Below are positions 48,719 to 62,400 of a stretch of DNA of 64,000 bases, one piece after another. Numbering within the stretch: position 1 is the stretch's first letter; the number at the start of each line of letters is the position of its first letter. The position numbers and the translations under genes were made by a program. Origin of the DNA: Fistularia commersonii (lineage: Eukaryota; Chordata; Actinopteri; Syngnathiformes; Fistulariidae); contig JBBMNZ010000015.1 in assembly GCA_037954325.1 (NCBI GenBank), positions 7,224,501 through 7,288,500 on the forward strand, read 5' to 3'. A model generated the notes under the pieces. The model saw nothing but the letters and a program-made list of their open reading frames with translations, was not told the DNA's origin and made no database searches.

Positions 48719-51439
48719 CTGGGGGAAAACAATCATCAGGCCAAAGTAGTCTCAGCAACAAGTCCTCCAAAAAACATGTTTTTCGGCTCATCATTTTTAA
48801 AACTACTCCCGTAAAATCAAATGATGACGATTCACAAATAAAGTACTACTAAAGCATGAAGAGTTGTATTCAAAGATTAAAATTCTTAAACATTATCTTA
48901 ATGGGTTCTTCATCTCTCTCCCAAGGTCTAAAAGCAGTTGCTATGGTAACTGAAGACTAAACTGTCATGAGGTGTAAATGAGTGAGTTAACTGTTGTATG
49001 TATCTCCACGTTGTTTTGCTCCATCCATGCCATTTGAAACCATCAGTGAGAGATAAGATTCATAGACAATGGATGGAAGAATGGATGATTAATTAAATCT
49101 TCATTTAAACCCCTGGCTCCGAGATCATGTTTTATTAAAAAACAGTAAATAATGTTTTAATTAAAAAGACCCCAAATTGAGAGGCCGTCATTAAATAATT
49201 CAGCAAACTTTTGACTCCTTCCTGACAATGGCTCTCAACATCTTGTGTGAAATGTTTGTTTTTCCAACTATTCAGAAAAAAATCCTTTCCTTAATTTCAG
49301 ATATTATTATGACATTTTTTAATGAGAAAAACAAGATTTACATATATGTCAAAATTTTCAGAGTTCATAAATCATTTTCTTGTTACAAATACACATTGTG
49401 TGAATAAGTGAAAAAGATCCAAGGTAATTATTTAATTAATTATTTTAAAAAAGTACCAAATCAACCTGTTTCATAAGTGAATCTATTATTCTGCTCTGGC
49501 ATTAGTTAATTTCTTTTTTTAATATACTCTGCCTCGCAAAATCTAGACAAAAAAGTGACTCCATTTTGACCTTGGCTAGAGTTCTACCGGCCAGGACACA
49601 TCAAACCCCACTCGGAACTCTGACCTGTCGGCATTGCATGAATGAGTATTGAGATCAACAGTTCCACGAGCCGAGAATAAGATATTCATCTACACCCAAC
49701 AACAGATTTCATAGATTTAAAATAAAAAAACCCCACACGGGTCATGTTCTACATAGTTGGGACACTCGACAACAGTGTTTTCACAACATGCTTAGAGGAA
49801 ACAGTGAGTCTCTGCTGAGTGAGACGCGCTAAATAAAGCCCAGGACCCCAACAGCAGGTGGACGCTTCAGGAAGCCAGCAACAGGTCCGGCAGACTTATA
49901 TGGAGCCCGGGGTTGTTGCACTTAGCCTCTATTTTGGGCCTCTGGCAGGGACAGCAGAGGCTTCTGTTTATCATTCCACTCAGCGAGCCTCCAGACCTGA
50001 GTGACAAAAGCGCTCCCCATCCTCCCCACTCTATCTCTCTCTTTTCTCCCTCTCCCCTCCGGGGAAAACGTCTAAAAAAAAAAAAGGCACTGATTTTTGG
50101 AAATTAAATAACGTTAACAGTGGCTTTTCTCCAACAGAGCCTGTTTAAGCAGCGAAAAAGGCAAAATCAAAAAGGAGACAAGTCAAAAATGGCATAAAAG
50201 ATATTGAACATTTATTTTGAAAAGAGGATTAAAATTGTACTTAACATGATACGTAATCTGAAAAAGGCAACATTTGAAACAGTGCCTGTCTTTCTGTCAT
50301 ATCACTAGATCTTTTGTGACCTATTATTGTCATCCAAAGGTTGAAAAAGATGATTTTCTTTCTGTCGGAGAAATAATATATTGTCCACCTGAAAATACCA
50401 CACACACCACAACAGTAATAATTACTTGTGATCGTAGTTGAATTACATCTTTAACGGACTGTTTTGGCAGAAATTCAAGTCCCACGTTGTACAAATTTCA
50501 AAGAAATCAAACAATTTCACTCATCATACAACAAAAAATGAACTCAGAAAAAAGTGGTCTTTTGATGCAATAAATTCATTTTATACATAGATATGATATG
50601 GTGTATTACTAGACACAACATGTTTTATAATAATTTCTTCTGACGGGTGATGTATTCGAATTTGGCTTCCATGTAGATTGTTTTGGTCCTATGTGACAAA
50701 CAACGAAATTAAATTTAATATTGCTAGACTTTAATGGAAGATTGGCGCTGCTGGGTCATGACAGGACGGTGTTCATATTTATCTTCTTATCACAGCCTTT
50801 TGAGGTGATCAAATTCAAACATGTTTACAAAAAACATGATATCAAATGGAATATTTATTTTTTGATTCACGCTAGATTTTCAGATACCAGTTCTGTCGCC
50901 CCATTTGGTAATTATTAGTTTTTAACCAGCGAGTTGGTCTCATGAGTGCTTAGTTTATTTTTTTCTATATAATTCAATATATATTTGAATTTGTCTTTAG
51001 CTGAGTCTTGGCTAAAATATTCTGAAATAAAATAAATAAACCGGGGAATTCAGCATCTGCGTTCAGACACGAGGTGCGCGTCTACTACTAGGAGCGGAGG
51101 GATGGAAATCTCAAGTCTAATGATACATTTTACGCGAGAGAAATTAGATTTGGTATGAGCCGAATAAAAGTGTTTTCCAAACATGGTGGGTCTCGAGTTT
51201 TTTTTTTCTTTCCAATTCATTTTTACGAGGCTTGACAGTGGATGTAAGCGAAAATGCTAGTTTTTGAAGGCGGATTAGTTGCAAATCCAAGTCACACAGC
51301 ACGGTGCATTTGTTAGTGTTTACGTTAGTCCCACAAGGCTATCATGCCAGCTGCCGTGTTAGTGGCGACTCTTTCTTTCTGTCCTCCCGTCTCACCGAAT
51401 TCGTCGAATTTTCTCCATTTTCAGTGTCTTCTGTTCCCA
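48719..51439 (-). other. usp28: Upstream usp28 intron; first coding exon not located
   Basis: The exon at 48641-48718 starts in phase 0 after a CCCCCAG acceptor and so needs a short upstream exon of about 80 nt carrying the ATG. I scanned the minus strand here and in the CpG block and found no ATG-exon with a matching phase-0 donor. The rest is AT-rich with no transposon ends recognised. Confidence 0.45.
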
Positions 51440-51650
51440 TTTCCGACATAAAAAACCCCTCGGTATCGTCCCGTTTCGTCGCCCGCCCGCTCCTCAGCCC
51501 GCCGCCGAGTCACAACAGCTCCATCTGTCAGGCGCTGAGCGTGGAGCCCGATGCGCGCCCCCAACCGTCAAGGTGCGCGCCGAAACGGTTTGGGGGCGCG
51601 CCTGACTCGAGGTGCGCGCTCCCGCGAGGCCAACCACCTGTGTCACTCAC
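51440..51650 (-). promoter_or_regulatory. usp28: CpG-rich block, probable usp28 promoter
   Basis: Strongly CpG-rich (CGTCGCCCGCCCGC, GCCGCCGAG, TGCGCGC repeated four times) amid AT-rich flanks, with a TGACTCGAG motif and CCAACCA. It lies upstream of usp28 and 1.8 kb before htr3b exon 1, so it is placed to drive usp28 leftward. A 134-codon + strand frame (51304-51708) is a by-product of GC content. Confidence 0.5.
51553..51601. repeat. GC-rich inverted repeat in the CpG block
   Basis: GCGCGCCCCCAACCGT (51553-51568) and ACGGTTTGGGGGCGCGC (51585-51601) pair with one bulged base, separated by 16 nt. It may form a stable hairpin, or be two inverted binding sites. Confidence 0.6.
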
Positions 51651-51659
51651 TGTTTGTAT

Positions 51660-53160
51660 ACATATTGTTTTCCCCTTGCCATTTTTTATCTATTTATTCA
51701 TTTTTTAATTGTTATCATGATTAATTTATTTTTTTAATTGATTAATTTTTACTCTTACAGTTAATTGATTGCATACAAAATGAATGTTCTTCTGTTTCCC
51801 CGTACCTGTTTATATCATTGACATTCGATTCTATTGTGCCATGTTTGTTTGTTCGTATGTTTTGTCTGTTTATAATCAGGGAAATTGTTAAAAAAAACCT
51901 CTGAGATTGTATAGTGGCGCCATTTCCCTCTCTCCCACTAAACAAAAACAACAATCATTATTATCATTATTAGCATGTTAAATGACATTATCGGCACGAT
52001 AATGGTTATAATTTTACATTTAATTTGGCTTCTTTGCTGGCTGATGTGTTTGTGCTTGCTCAAGTGTTTGCACCTGTTCATTTTGTCTTTTTGACATGAT
52101 AATAGCACCACAGAGTGTGCCGCAACAAGGACTGATTGAAAAAAAGGGACAATGGAAAATGTTTCAAGACCGAAATAGCCTCCAGCTCAGGGCTTAATAA
52201 TGTCAACGTACAAGCCAATATGGCTACCAAGTTACCGGAGGCCATAACCTTAAATTGAACAAGAGAAGGGGTTGAAAGTTTGACCCTCAAATCACCTTTA
52301 TGATCCTTAATATAATGATCAATACATGAGCTATCTGAGAAATGTCCTGTAAGTCACATTCGGCATTACTGAGGATCATTAATCTGTCCCCTTCAATTTC
52401 AGTAATTGTTAGATTTGGCTGGAAGGGTTTATTATGTGTGAAAATAGTGGACTTACTTTATAGGTGTTTTTTGGTTTTAATGCACATCAAATTTTTACAA
52501 TACAGACGTGTCAAAAATGTGAATGTTAGGGGAATGGAAATTCATAAATTATTAAAAAAAACATTAAAACATTAAAACATTAAAATATTACAATCGGGAC
52601 TCAAACTGAAATATAATCTATGAAGCTTTGTTATATTTTACGGGGGGAAAAGACAAAAAATGAAAAATACATGAACAGTGGAAATAAAAATTGTAGTTAT
52701 ACATAGATAACATGAAAATATTTGTATTGTTTAGTTATAATTAGAATGACGAATTGACAGAAAGCTTGCAAACCAATACAAAAAAGGGAAAAGGGTGAAT
52801 AACAAGAGAATTGTAATCATATTATCAAATCTACGATCATTATGGTAAGGGAGAAAAAAATCAAAAAAGTAATCAAGTGTACGGGAGAATAAGCAGAAAG
52901 AAAACATAAGAGAGGAAAAAAAGAAAATCACATTTTCACATGGTTGGTATTATTGCAGTGGGGCTTTAGTTTATTATGAAAATCAAGAGGAAGAGGCTCA
53001 AAATCCTCTCATCATACATTCTCACAAAAGAAATTAGGGAGCCAAGTTACCAAAAAGTTCCCAATATTAATGTTTTAATTTTTTTACAAGGTAATTCACA
53101 GATTAGGTGATTTACGTAGCTGACGGAAAAGGCCAACAAAAAGAGAAAAAAAAACACATT
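51660..53160. other. usp28-htr3b intergenic spacer
   Basis: AT-rich DNA between the CpG block and the htr3b upstream region. No exon, RNA gene or transposon end recognised. Confidence 0.5.
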
Positions 53161-53172
53161 AAAATGTTGTAG

Positions 53173-53206
53173 TTCCGTGTGATTGTTGTAGTTCAATCAC
53201 ACGGAA
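53173..53206. other. Perfect 13-bp hairpin upstream of htr3b
   Basis: TTCCGTGTGATTG, loop TTGTAGTT, CAATCACACGGAA: a perfect 13-bp inverted repeat with an 8-nt loop, 222 bases before the htr3b ATG. It could be a palindromic factor site or a chance or MITE-tip relic. No flanking duplication was recognised. Confidence 0.6.
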
Positions 53207-53427
53207 AAAAAAGAAAAAAATGTACTACATCAATAGTTTACATTCAATTACTAAAATTATATTCAATATTACAATTATGTGTCGAATGAAAATCAAGGAA
53301 AAATCAAGATGCATGACTGTTGTTCTCACTAACAGAGAGAAGAACTGCCTCTAAATAAGCCTTCAGGGACTTTATAGACGTAGATCATTTTACTCGGGAG
53401 GTGAAAATCAATATTGGTGCAACCAAA

Positions 53428-56400
53428 ATGTCGCTACTCTGCTCCTCTTTGTTCCTCATCGTGTTGGTATTCAGTCTCGCTGCTGCCAAGGGTGACTAGA
53501 CACTGAAGATTGTACGAGAAAAAAAAAATCGTGGGATTGTCTCTTGGAAGGAAACACTCGATGTCTTTCATTTGGCTCATGCTGCTGTTCTCAGGTCAGA
53601 TGCTCTTTTTTGGAAAAAAATATCAAAACATGCTTTGAAAGCATATATATTATTTGTAATCTTAAAGTATCAGTCAGTTTCTGTCAACTGTACTACTTTT
53701 ACAGAATGTATTTTTTATTACTGCAATGCTACCTTGTTGCAACTCACTTTTTATATGAAATAGAATAAAATATATACGCAACAAAGAATAAGCTGTACAG
53801 ATTTTTTGAAGTTATAAAGCTGTGCTTGTAAGCAAATTTAGACTTAGTATTTAAAAGTTGAAGTTCTTTAACTATATCACAGGTATACAGCATTATTCTC
53901 ACTGAAACAGTCTGAACAATTTCATACAAACTCTGATTTTCTTCAGATTTATGATTAACTCTGTGATTATATGTCAAGCGGGGCCAGCATAAACTGAACA
54001 AAGGATCCCTGGTGCAATACAGAGCAGAGTGACACCAACTTAACTCTATAATTTCCTACCAGAAATTTTAGAACCACAAATGTCTGTTTAGTCCTTAAAA
54101 AACAAGAAACAAAATATATAAAAAAAATCTTGTTCTAAAGAGTGAAACCAAGGTGGACGTATTCTAAAGCTGCAGTTGATTTAATAGCCAGTCTATTAGG
54201 ATATCAACTCCTACTTGCACTACACAAAAATAAAACATGACCATAAAAACTATTCTATATCAGTGTGATTTTGCAATATGCAAAATATGTTAATAAATAT
54301 GCACACCTGTTATATGTTGTGTGAATTGTCTATAATTTTATGTGTCATCCAAACAATATCCTCAATGCTAAGGTCAAAGACATACTATTAGCAGCGTTAG
54401 CTCCAAGCCAAATTTCACTTATGTTAGCAAATGATAAACAGCTGCATAGAATCACAGTGGTTTGAGTTATTGTCAAAATCTTAATGATGTTCTACCAACG
54501 GTATTTGTGTCTCTTTGCAGAACAAAAATCTGAGACAGAATATCTACAAGTGCAATGTTAATTTGAAAATGCTAATTGCACAGCAAATATAATGCTAACT
54601 GGGGCCTCCAATCAAATTCTAGAAACTACAGCAAATGTATATCATCTACAGCAGAATGTCAATGGTATCAAGCCACTAAACAACATAGACACACATATTC
54701 TTGTATTCTATGGTGTTTTGATACTCATGGTGGTGTAGCTTTTCAAGTTTGGGCATTTAATTCTGCAAAGCATGCTAACTATTTGTTAGCTATGACCTGA
54801 GGGCACGATTTAAATGGCAAACAAAGTATTTCATTTGTCAGTTGTATCTCCCCTGCGGTGTAAATTCAATGACCTCAAGGTCCTTTCCAAAAAATGATTT
54901 CACCAAACACTGCTCAAGACCTTCATTATGAAGAACCGACATTCAGCTAATTTGCCTTATTTCTTCGCAGAAGAAAAAAATACATTATGCATGAAATGGC
55001 TCTTCAGTGTCATGCGTCTCCTGAGTTCTTGTTTCAAATGCTCACTTGAATGATGATCGAACTTCATACTTCAATTATTACTCTAGGACATCATTTTTCT
55101 CATGGGTTTGTAAATAAAATAGGGTAGCAGGGTTCACACTTGCTGACCCACATCTCAGAGATGGGATAGACGTTATTGTGCGAATACAATGTCTTGGGTT
55201 CACATGAAGGAGCTGGTTAATTCTGACGCAAATTCCCCTCATCATATTTGAAAATTTAGAAAGCAGTCGAATTTATAGCACTATTTTTACATTGTTTGGA
55301 GTCCAACAAGAGCTCAAGCAACAATATTTTAATATTTTCATTTTTCTTTTTTTTCAACGTTACTCTTGCTTTTGTTCAGTTTTATAATTGCTAAAACACA
55401 AACTGCTATCTGATACAAATGGCTAAATCACAGCATAATTGGTTTTTTAGGAGAGACTAATGATTATAATACCTTTAGAAATTGATAATTAAGTTCAAAG
55501 GTAGAGTAAGAACATTTTCTTCAACTAACCTTTTGCAAACAGAACTTTGTTTTGTCATATTATCACAACAGCATTTTCAGTTTCCAACATGGCCTCGGTC
55601 TGGGGTGCAATGGAGATGAAAAGAAGTAGATGACTAAAATAATATCAGAGACGCTTGTCTGCTGCATTAGATATTTTATACAGTATGTACCTGAAATTGA
55701 GCACCTCTTTTTATCCTGCAGCCCATGTGGCTGAGAGTTTGCCAGAGAAACCGAAGAGATCTGCGCTGAACCAGCTGACCAGGACCCTCCTGAGGACATA
55801 CGACTGCGGGGTCCGACCAGTTCATAACTGGACTCATCCCACCACCGTCTACATTGACCTCAGTCTGCAGTCCATCCTCAACGTGGTAAAATTCACAATG
55901 AAACAGCAGAAAACTTTGCAGGGGTTGCCAAATTTTGGGGATGTTTTCCTGTCTGCAATGATAAATCTAATAAGATAAGAAGATGAATGATCCTATTTGC
56001 CCCAAATTAATGAGCTATAGACTCACTTCAATTACCTGCACCTGTCGGGATGAATCATAGTGGTGATGGTGATCAGTAATACATTATTTGTGACACCCTG
56101 AATGTGTGTTCCACAGCTGTAGTCCTTACATTTGACAAGAGTTGAATATCTTCTTTGAAATAAATGTAAATTAGATCCCATCTGATGGGATACAACAATA
56201 ATGAAAATGGGATTAATGTATGATTGCAATGATGAACCTATAACGTTTGATAAATTGGTTCCTCTTTGTGACCAAGTCTATGATTCTGCTGCTGGACACG
56301 CAGGCGGCCACAATGGTTGTAAAACAAGGCATATAAAAAAATGGAAATGTAACAACAGAATCCTGGAAAGACAAATTCCAGATCCCTATAAAAGCCCTTA

Positions 56401-59400
56401 AACTGAACACTTTGCTGGCATAAAGTAAATCTAAAAGGAAATGAACTTGAATGTTTGATGCTTGTGACTTTCCACGACATCTTACCCTGTGATCGGGCAG
56501 ATAACTATAAACATGGGGGGGACAAATCCAACCAGTTGATCAAAACAATAAAGAATCTATGATTATAATCCAGTTAAGGGGTTACACGCCAGTGTGCTTC
56601 TAGTGCTGCCCAACAGAGGTGTCAACAGAATCTTAGCTACTGTTGGTTGAAGACAAAGATGACTGACAGGGGGGGAAGGTGTGTGAGGAAACGGTGCGAG
56701 ATGAGGCTGTTGGCACAATGACAGGAAATGGTAGGGCTGACATGATAGAGAGAAGGAAAGTACATGTTCCGTGTGTTCAGGAGACCGGGTGGAAATGTTA
56801 CGTCCACTAGGAATGTTCGCTAGAAGCAATGTCTGTTGTGCTCTCCCTGTTCCTCCCTTCTCTGATTCTAGGTGGGCATGTGACGTTGTGTGGCGGTGAG
56901 GCAGACAGGTGGAAGCAACTGACAATCAGCAAACAAGGCACAGCTGATTGGCCACACCCATCCTGTGCAGCTTAAAAGCCGCACACACCGGATGTCTAAT
57001 CGCTGGAACATTACATTCCACAATGACGGCCACTGTGTCACACATGCGACTACCTGGGTTTTGTTAGTTCCCCCCTTGCCAGCTCAGCTTCTGTATGTCA
57101 GAACCCCTGGATCATTCCACCGGTCTGCTACCCCGTCATCCAACTCCACCGCCACACATCGTGCTCTGCCTGCCTGGAACCCCCTGCTTGACTCACTGCC
57201 TTCCCACCAGTTGAGTACCGTAGGATCGTTTAGATTAGGAATCCTTGCCTTACTGAATTTGCCAGTTCATTTGTTTGCCTGTTGTTCGATAATTGATAAC
57301 GTTAGTTTGTATTGCCACTTAGGTCTGTTCACTAGCGTTAAAGCTAGTCGCCTTCAGTTTGTTAACCTGTTCACTAGATTTTCTAGTTGACCTGTTCACT
57401 AGTGTTGCTAGTTGTCCTTTGTCCCTTAGTCAGTTTTGTTTGGCTCCATTTCTGTTTGTATTTTGGCTATCATTAAATATTTATTTCTGAGTCCTGCTTG
57501 TGTCTTGTTCCGCACCTGAGTCTTTGGATCACCCGTAACAGATAAGGCCGATTCACCGGAGGTCAGTACAAACGATTTTACCATGGAGTATATAGGAAGA
57601 GAAATGGGAAGGGGTGATCCTGAAGGATGAGTATATGATGAGTGTTGGAGTGGTGAGGAGAACATCAGACCGGGTCATGAGTGTCAAGATAGAGGTTGAA
57701 GATATGTTATCAGTGCTTACGAATCACAACGTTGTTGTGATCTGGAGGAGAAAGATGGAGAGGCCCCACAAGAGTGAGAGACAAGTGGTTAGAGAATGCG
57801 CCAATGGTCTTGTTGGTGAAGTATTTTCCAGCAGCTCAGGAAAACAGATGGTGGTAGATTTTGCTAAAAGAATGGAAATGGCTGTGGTTACTACATATGG
57901 TATTTAAAGAAGAGGGAATAACAGGGGTTGACGTATAAGATTGGAAGCAGGGCTGTGCAAGTGGCCTACGTCCTGTGTCAAGGATACAATCTGAAGGAGA
58001 TTTGTGACTAAAAGGTGTTGGCAGAGTAGATCGTGGTAAGACAACATAGAATGGTGGTATGTAGGAAAGGAGTAAAGCTGGGACAAAAGACCAAATGGTG
58101 GAAGTTGAGGAAGGAAAACAGCAATCCGAATTTCAGGGAGGAGTCGAGACAGGCTTGGTATGTTCGTGAAGAACCACCAGATGACTGAGCAACCGCAGCA
58201 AAAATGATAAGGGAGACAGGCAGGAATGAGGAGGCTCAGCAGAGCATAAACAGGAAAAAGGTTAGCAAAGAAGCATTGGGGCACCAAGAGAGATAAAGAA
58301 AGTTGGCAGGAGTACAAAGACACTATGTGTCATAAGGTGAAGAGGTAGGTGGCAAGGCCAAAACAAGAGGCTCTATAATGACTTGTATGACACACTGGAC
58401 ACTAAGGAATGGAAGAGAGACCCGCACAGATTGACAGATCGAGATAGGAAGGATGTACAGCAGGTTTTGGGTGATAACGTTTAGCGATGGAAATGTGCTT
58501 ACAAATCAGGAGGCATGAGGGTATGAGTACTTGAAGAACCGATGAAGAAAATAGGATGCTGAGGAGGCTAAAAGCGACTAGACCAGTTAACCAGGGAGAA
58601 CCCCAGGGTAAGTAAGGTTGAAGTCAGAGTAGCTTTGAAGAGAATGAAGAAGTGAAAGTTGGTTGGTTCTAATGCAAGCATAGAAGTGTCTTGGAGATGT
58701 TGCAGTTGTTCTTGACTAGACTGAGGGAATGTCTGATGATTGAATCAGAGTGAGCTTGTGCCAATTTTCAAGAACGAAGATCATGTTCAAAGTTGCAGTT
58801 ACTAAAGGGATGTGAAGCTGATGAGCCTCTGGGAAGCTGATGAAGCTCTGAGTAGTGGGAGCTATGTTGAGAAAAAGGGGTTTTCAATTTGTGAGCAGCA
58901 TTGTTAAATGCCAAGGAAGAGCACTACAGACGCTTCCTTTACATTGAGAGTGCTGATGGAGAATTACAAAGAAGGTCAGAAGGAACTACATTGTTTCTTT
59001 ATGGATTTAAAGACCCCAAATGCCAAAGGGGGAATTCTAGTATTAAGTGTCCAGAGTCCAAAGTGGCAAAGACGTATGTTAGAGTGTACCATGTATGAGC
59101 ATAGCACAACGGAGGTAAAGTGTAAGTCACAGATAGGAGGTGGGACTGCATCAACGACAAGACCTGGGTTCCTTCTTCTTTGCTTTGGCAATGGATGGGC
59201 GATAGATGATAGACCATAGTTTTAATGGACTACATTGTTTGCAGATGACACCGTGATCTGTTGTGAGAGCGAGGATCAGGTGGAGGAGATTCCGGAGATG
59301 AGAAGATATGCCCTGGAAAGGGCGTTTGGACGCATGAAGAGGCGAGAGAGTATATTAGCGGACAGTCGGATATGGAGCTACCAGGCAGGGAGAGAAGGGG

Positions 59401-62400
59401 AACAACAAAAAAAAAACAACGTTCCAAAAAAAGTAAAAAATTGAAATGGCTGTAACTGTGTGGAGACTGTGAGAGTAAATCCTCATAACTTTATTCTGTT
59501 TCCCCAGGATGGGCAGAGGCAAAGCATCACCACCAGTATTTGGTACAGACAGGTAGGAATCATCATCCCTTCTGAAGGGTTTATTTATCAATGCAAAGGG
59601 AAACAGAGGAAAAAAAAAGGAAAATCACCATCTCCCAAAATAGCTTATATTGTTTACGTGACCAGTAAGACCAATATTCTTTGCAAAATGTTACAAATAA
59701 ACATTTGTGAATGGGTCACATAATACACATAACAATAATAACATTAATAAACTGGATTTTTTTTTTCACTATTTTCAGATCTGGACCGATGAGTTCCTGG
59801 TTTGGGATCCCAAGGACTTTGACGGCATCGATGAAATCTCATTGTCATCTGTCGCCATATGGATCCCCGACATCATCGTCAGTGAATTGTACGTTAAGCT
59901 AATTGTTTAACAGTAGGATTTCATTTTAGATTTTCTTAATTTTAGAAATTCTTCATTAATCTGGTGCAGCCAAGACATGAATCACATTCCATTCACATTA
60001 GATTTGATTAGACTGTATAATATTCCTTTCAAGGGCGAGAAGGGGGTGATGGTGTTATAACTGCCTCATTCACCAATTTAATATGACAGGCCAGCATAAG
60101 AATCCCCAGGCAAAAGAAAAGAAAAAGCTTAAGAAATGGATTTTAGGATTAATACAGGCGCTGATTTATGGATTTTTCTACAATATAGACATATGAAATA
60201 TAGGAATATTTATGGTTGTCGAAAATAACCATCTGGAAAGATGACTAGCACTGTAGCTAGTTTTAGTTATAGTGGCTAACGTGCAAGAAAAATGGAAATC
60301 AGATATTATCTACTTGTCATGGTTGACAAAATGGTAATTTTTTTTCTCAACTTTTAGGTTAAAAATTTTTTTGAAATTAAAAGCGATTTTTGCAGATGGC
60401 AACGTAGTTAATAGTTTTAATAGATTAATAGTTTTTGCAGCAACTCATGCAAAACTCAACACATTTCATTTTTGCTTCTCATTTTAAGTCAAGAGAAAGA
60501 TAGGTCCCTTAATTGTATGGATTGTATGGAAATTCTGCTCTTAGTAAGAACTAAATTAATGACTAATTTAATTGAACTAATCTTTTCATAACTAACTACT
60601 TTTAATTTCAAAAAATATATCAGAAATGATTTTTAAAAAGTCCATCTTCCATGTAAACTTTCTTCATTTCAAGCTAATAAACTTTTATTATATGAGTATG
60701 TTTATAGATATTCAATATGCATGAAAGTTTCCATAATTAATTTTATTTGTTTTTTTTTTCATCAAAAATACAAAAAAAGCCAGGATTCCTTTTACACGTT
60801 TGTACTCTCGATATTCCCAGTGTGGACGAAGGGACGTCCCCACTGATACCCTATGTCTACGTCAACGCCTCAGGCTCAGTAAAGAACTACAAACCCATGC
60901 AGGTGGTTATGGCCTGCAGCCTGGAAATGTTTGCCTTCCCCTTTGACAAGCAAAACTGCAGCCTCACCTTTCGCAGCTGGCTACACTCAGGTCTGTTTCC
61001 CTCCCTGAAACTCTAGTAATGTCAGACTGACTAAATAGGAAGATGTGCTCAGAGTCTTTGGCATTTTTTGCAAAAAAACAGACAAATTGATATGTTGTTT
61101 GAAGCGGTACAGTCTCCACAGCTACACCTCCTGCAGTATAAATGTATGTTTTCGCATATTTTCCAAGACTAAGAAAATAACAGAATCAGAACATCAACAA
61201 GAGTAAAGAAAAAGTAATAATCGTCAAAGATAGAGCCTTGATTAGCAGATGAGATTTTTTTTGGAATCCCGAACAAAATTTTTGAAGAGCAATTTTTTTT
61301 ATATTAAAAACTATGGATAATGTATATTTGTAAAACATGTATTTACCAAAATATCAAAATCATCAAATAAGGCAATTTCTAAGTGACATTCTTTAATGTT
61401 ACTTTTTTATAATTTCTAATTTATTTATTTCATTACTTTTTGTCTTTTTGATTAAGCATAGGTGTTTGATACATATATGTATATATGGAAGAAATCATAC
61501 TTTAATTATTAAATAAATTTCTTATTTATTACAAATTATTACAGCGTCCTCAGATACCACCGTGCTAATTAAAAGAAATTGTATTGATTCGAAAAACTAG
61601 GTACTTACTATATTTTTATGAAAATTTCCAACCTCATAGCAATTTCAGAAGGAAACCCAGCTTCTCAAATGACCAGATTCTTTCTCCTCCCTTTTCCCTC
61701 CAGTGCAGGAGATCGACTTGGCGCTGTGGAGGAATCCAGACGCCGTCACCAACGACAAGCGAGAGTTCATGAACGACGGCGAGTGGGAGCTTCTGTCCAT
61801 CCCAACGCAATACTGGCTCATTCGCCAGGACAACACTGACTTCGCCCACATCCAGTTCAACGTATGTGATGCTGCAGCATAAACACAGAAATATAACCTC
61901 ACAATACTGCTTGGGTACTTAAAAAAAAAAAAAAAAAAATGATAAATTGCTTTCAGTTGGCTCCTGCAATGTTGGTTGGAATGACAGCAGACATGAAAAA
62001 ATCAAAAATCCTCAGCAAAATTATTTCATAAAATTGACAAATATTTGTGAGTCACTTATGAAAATATGGAAAGGAAATTAATATGAACCTATAAGACAAA
62101 CAGATTGAAGTTACAAAAAAGGTTGAATAATGATGTATAGAAATTGACAGATTTCTTCAGATTTTCTGATCATTTGTAGCGTCTATACTTGTGTGTGGGT
62201 GAAGCTGGCTTGTATGGGGATAAATATGACTAATTCGCCGTTCAACCATTTGGTATTTTCCCTCTTTCGAAAATGCTCGGTATAGAAGTGTTAAAGAAAA
62301 AAATCATCACGGAACAGTTCAGAAAAAAAAAAGTAAATGCCTTATGATTTCATCACAAATACTTTTTTCGGATTTGACAGCAGCTGTTTAACATGTGAGT

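Noticed and set aside
51392..51417. ATG-containing segment with a GTGAG donor as the first usp28 coding exon
   Set aside because: The ATG at 51415-51417 (minus strand) leads to a donor after 23 coding bases, leaving phase 2, whereas the next exon (48718) needs phase 0. The sequence MEKIRRIR also does not resemble the USP28 N-terminus.
56965..57390. 141-codon frame in htr3b intron 2 as a gene
   Set aside because: It lies wholly within the solo LTR and has no recognisable domain.
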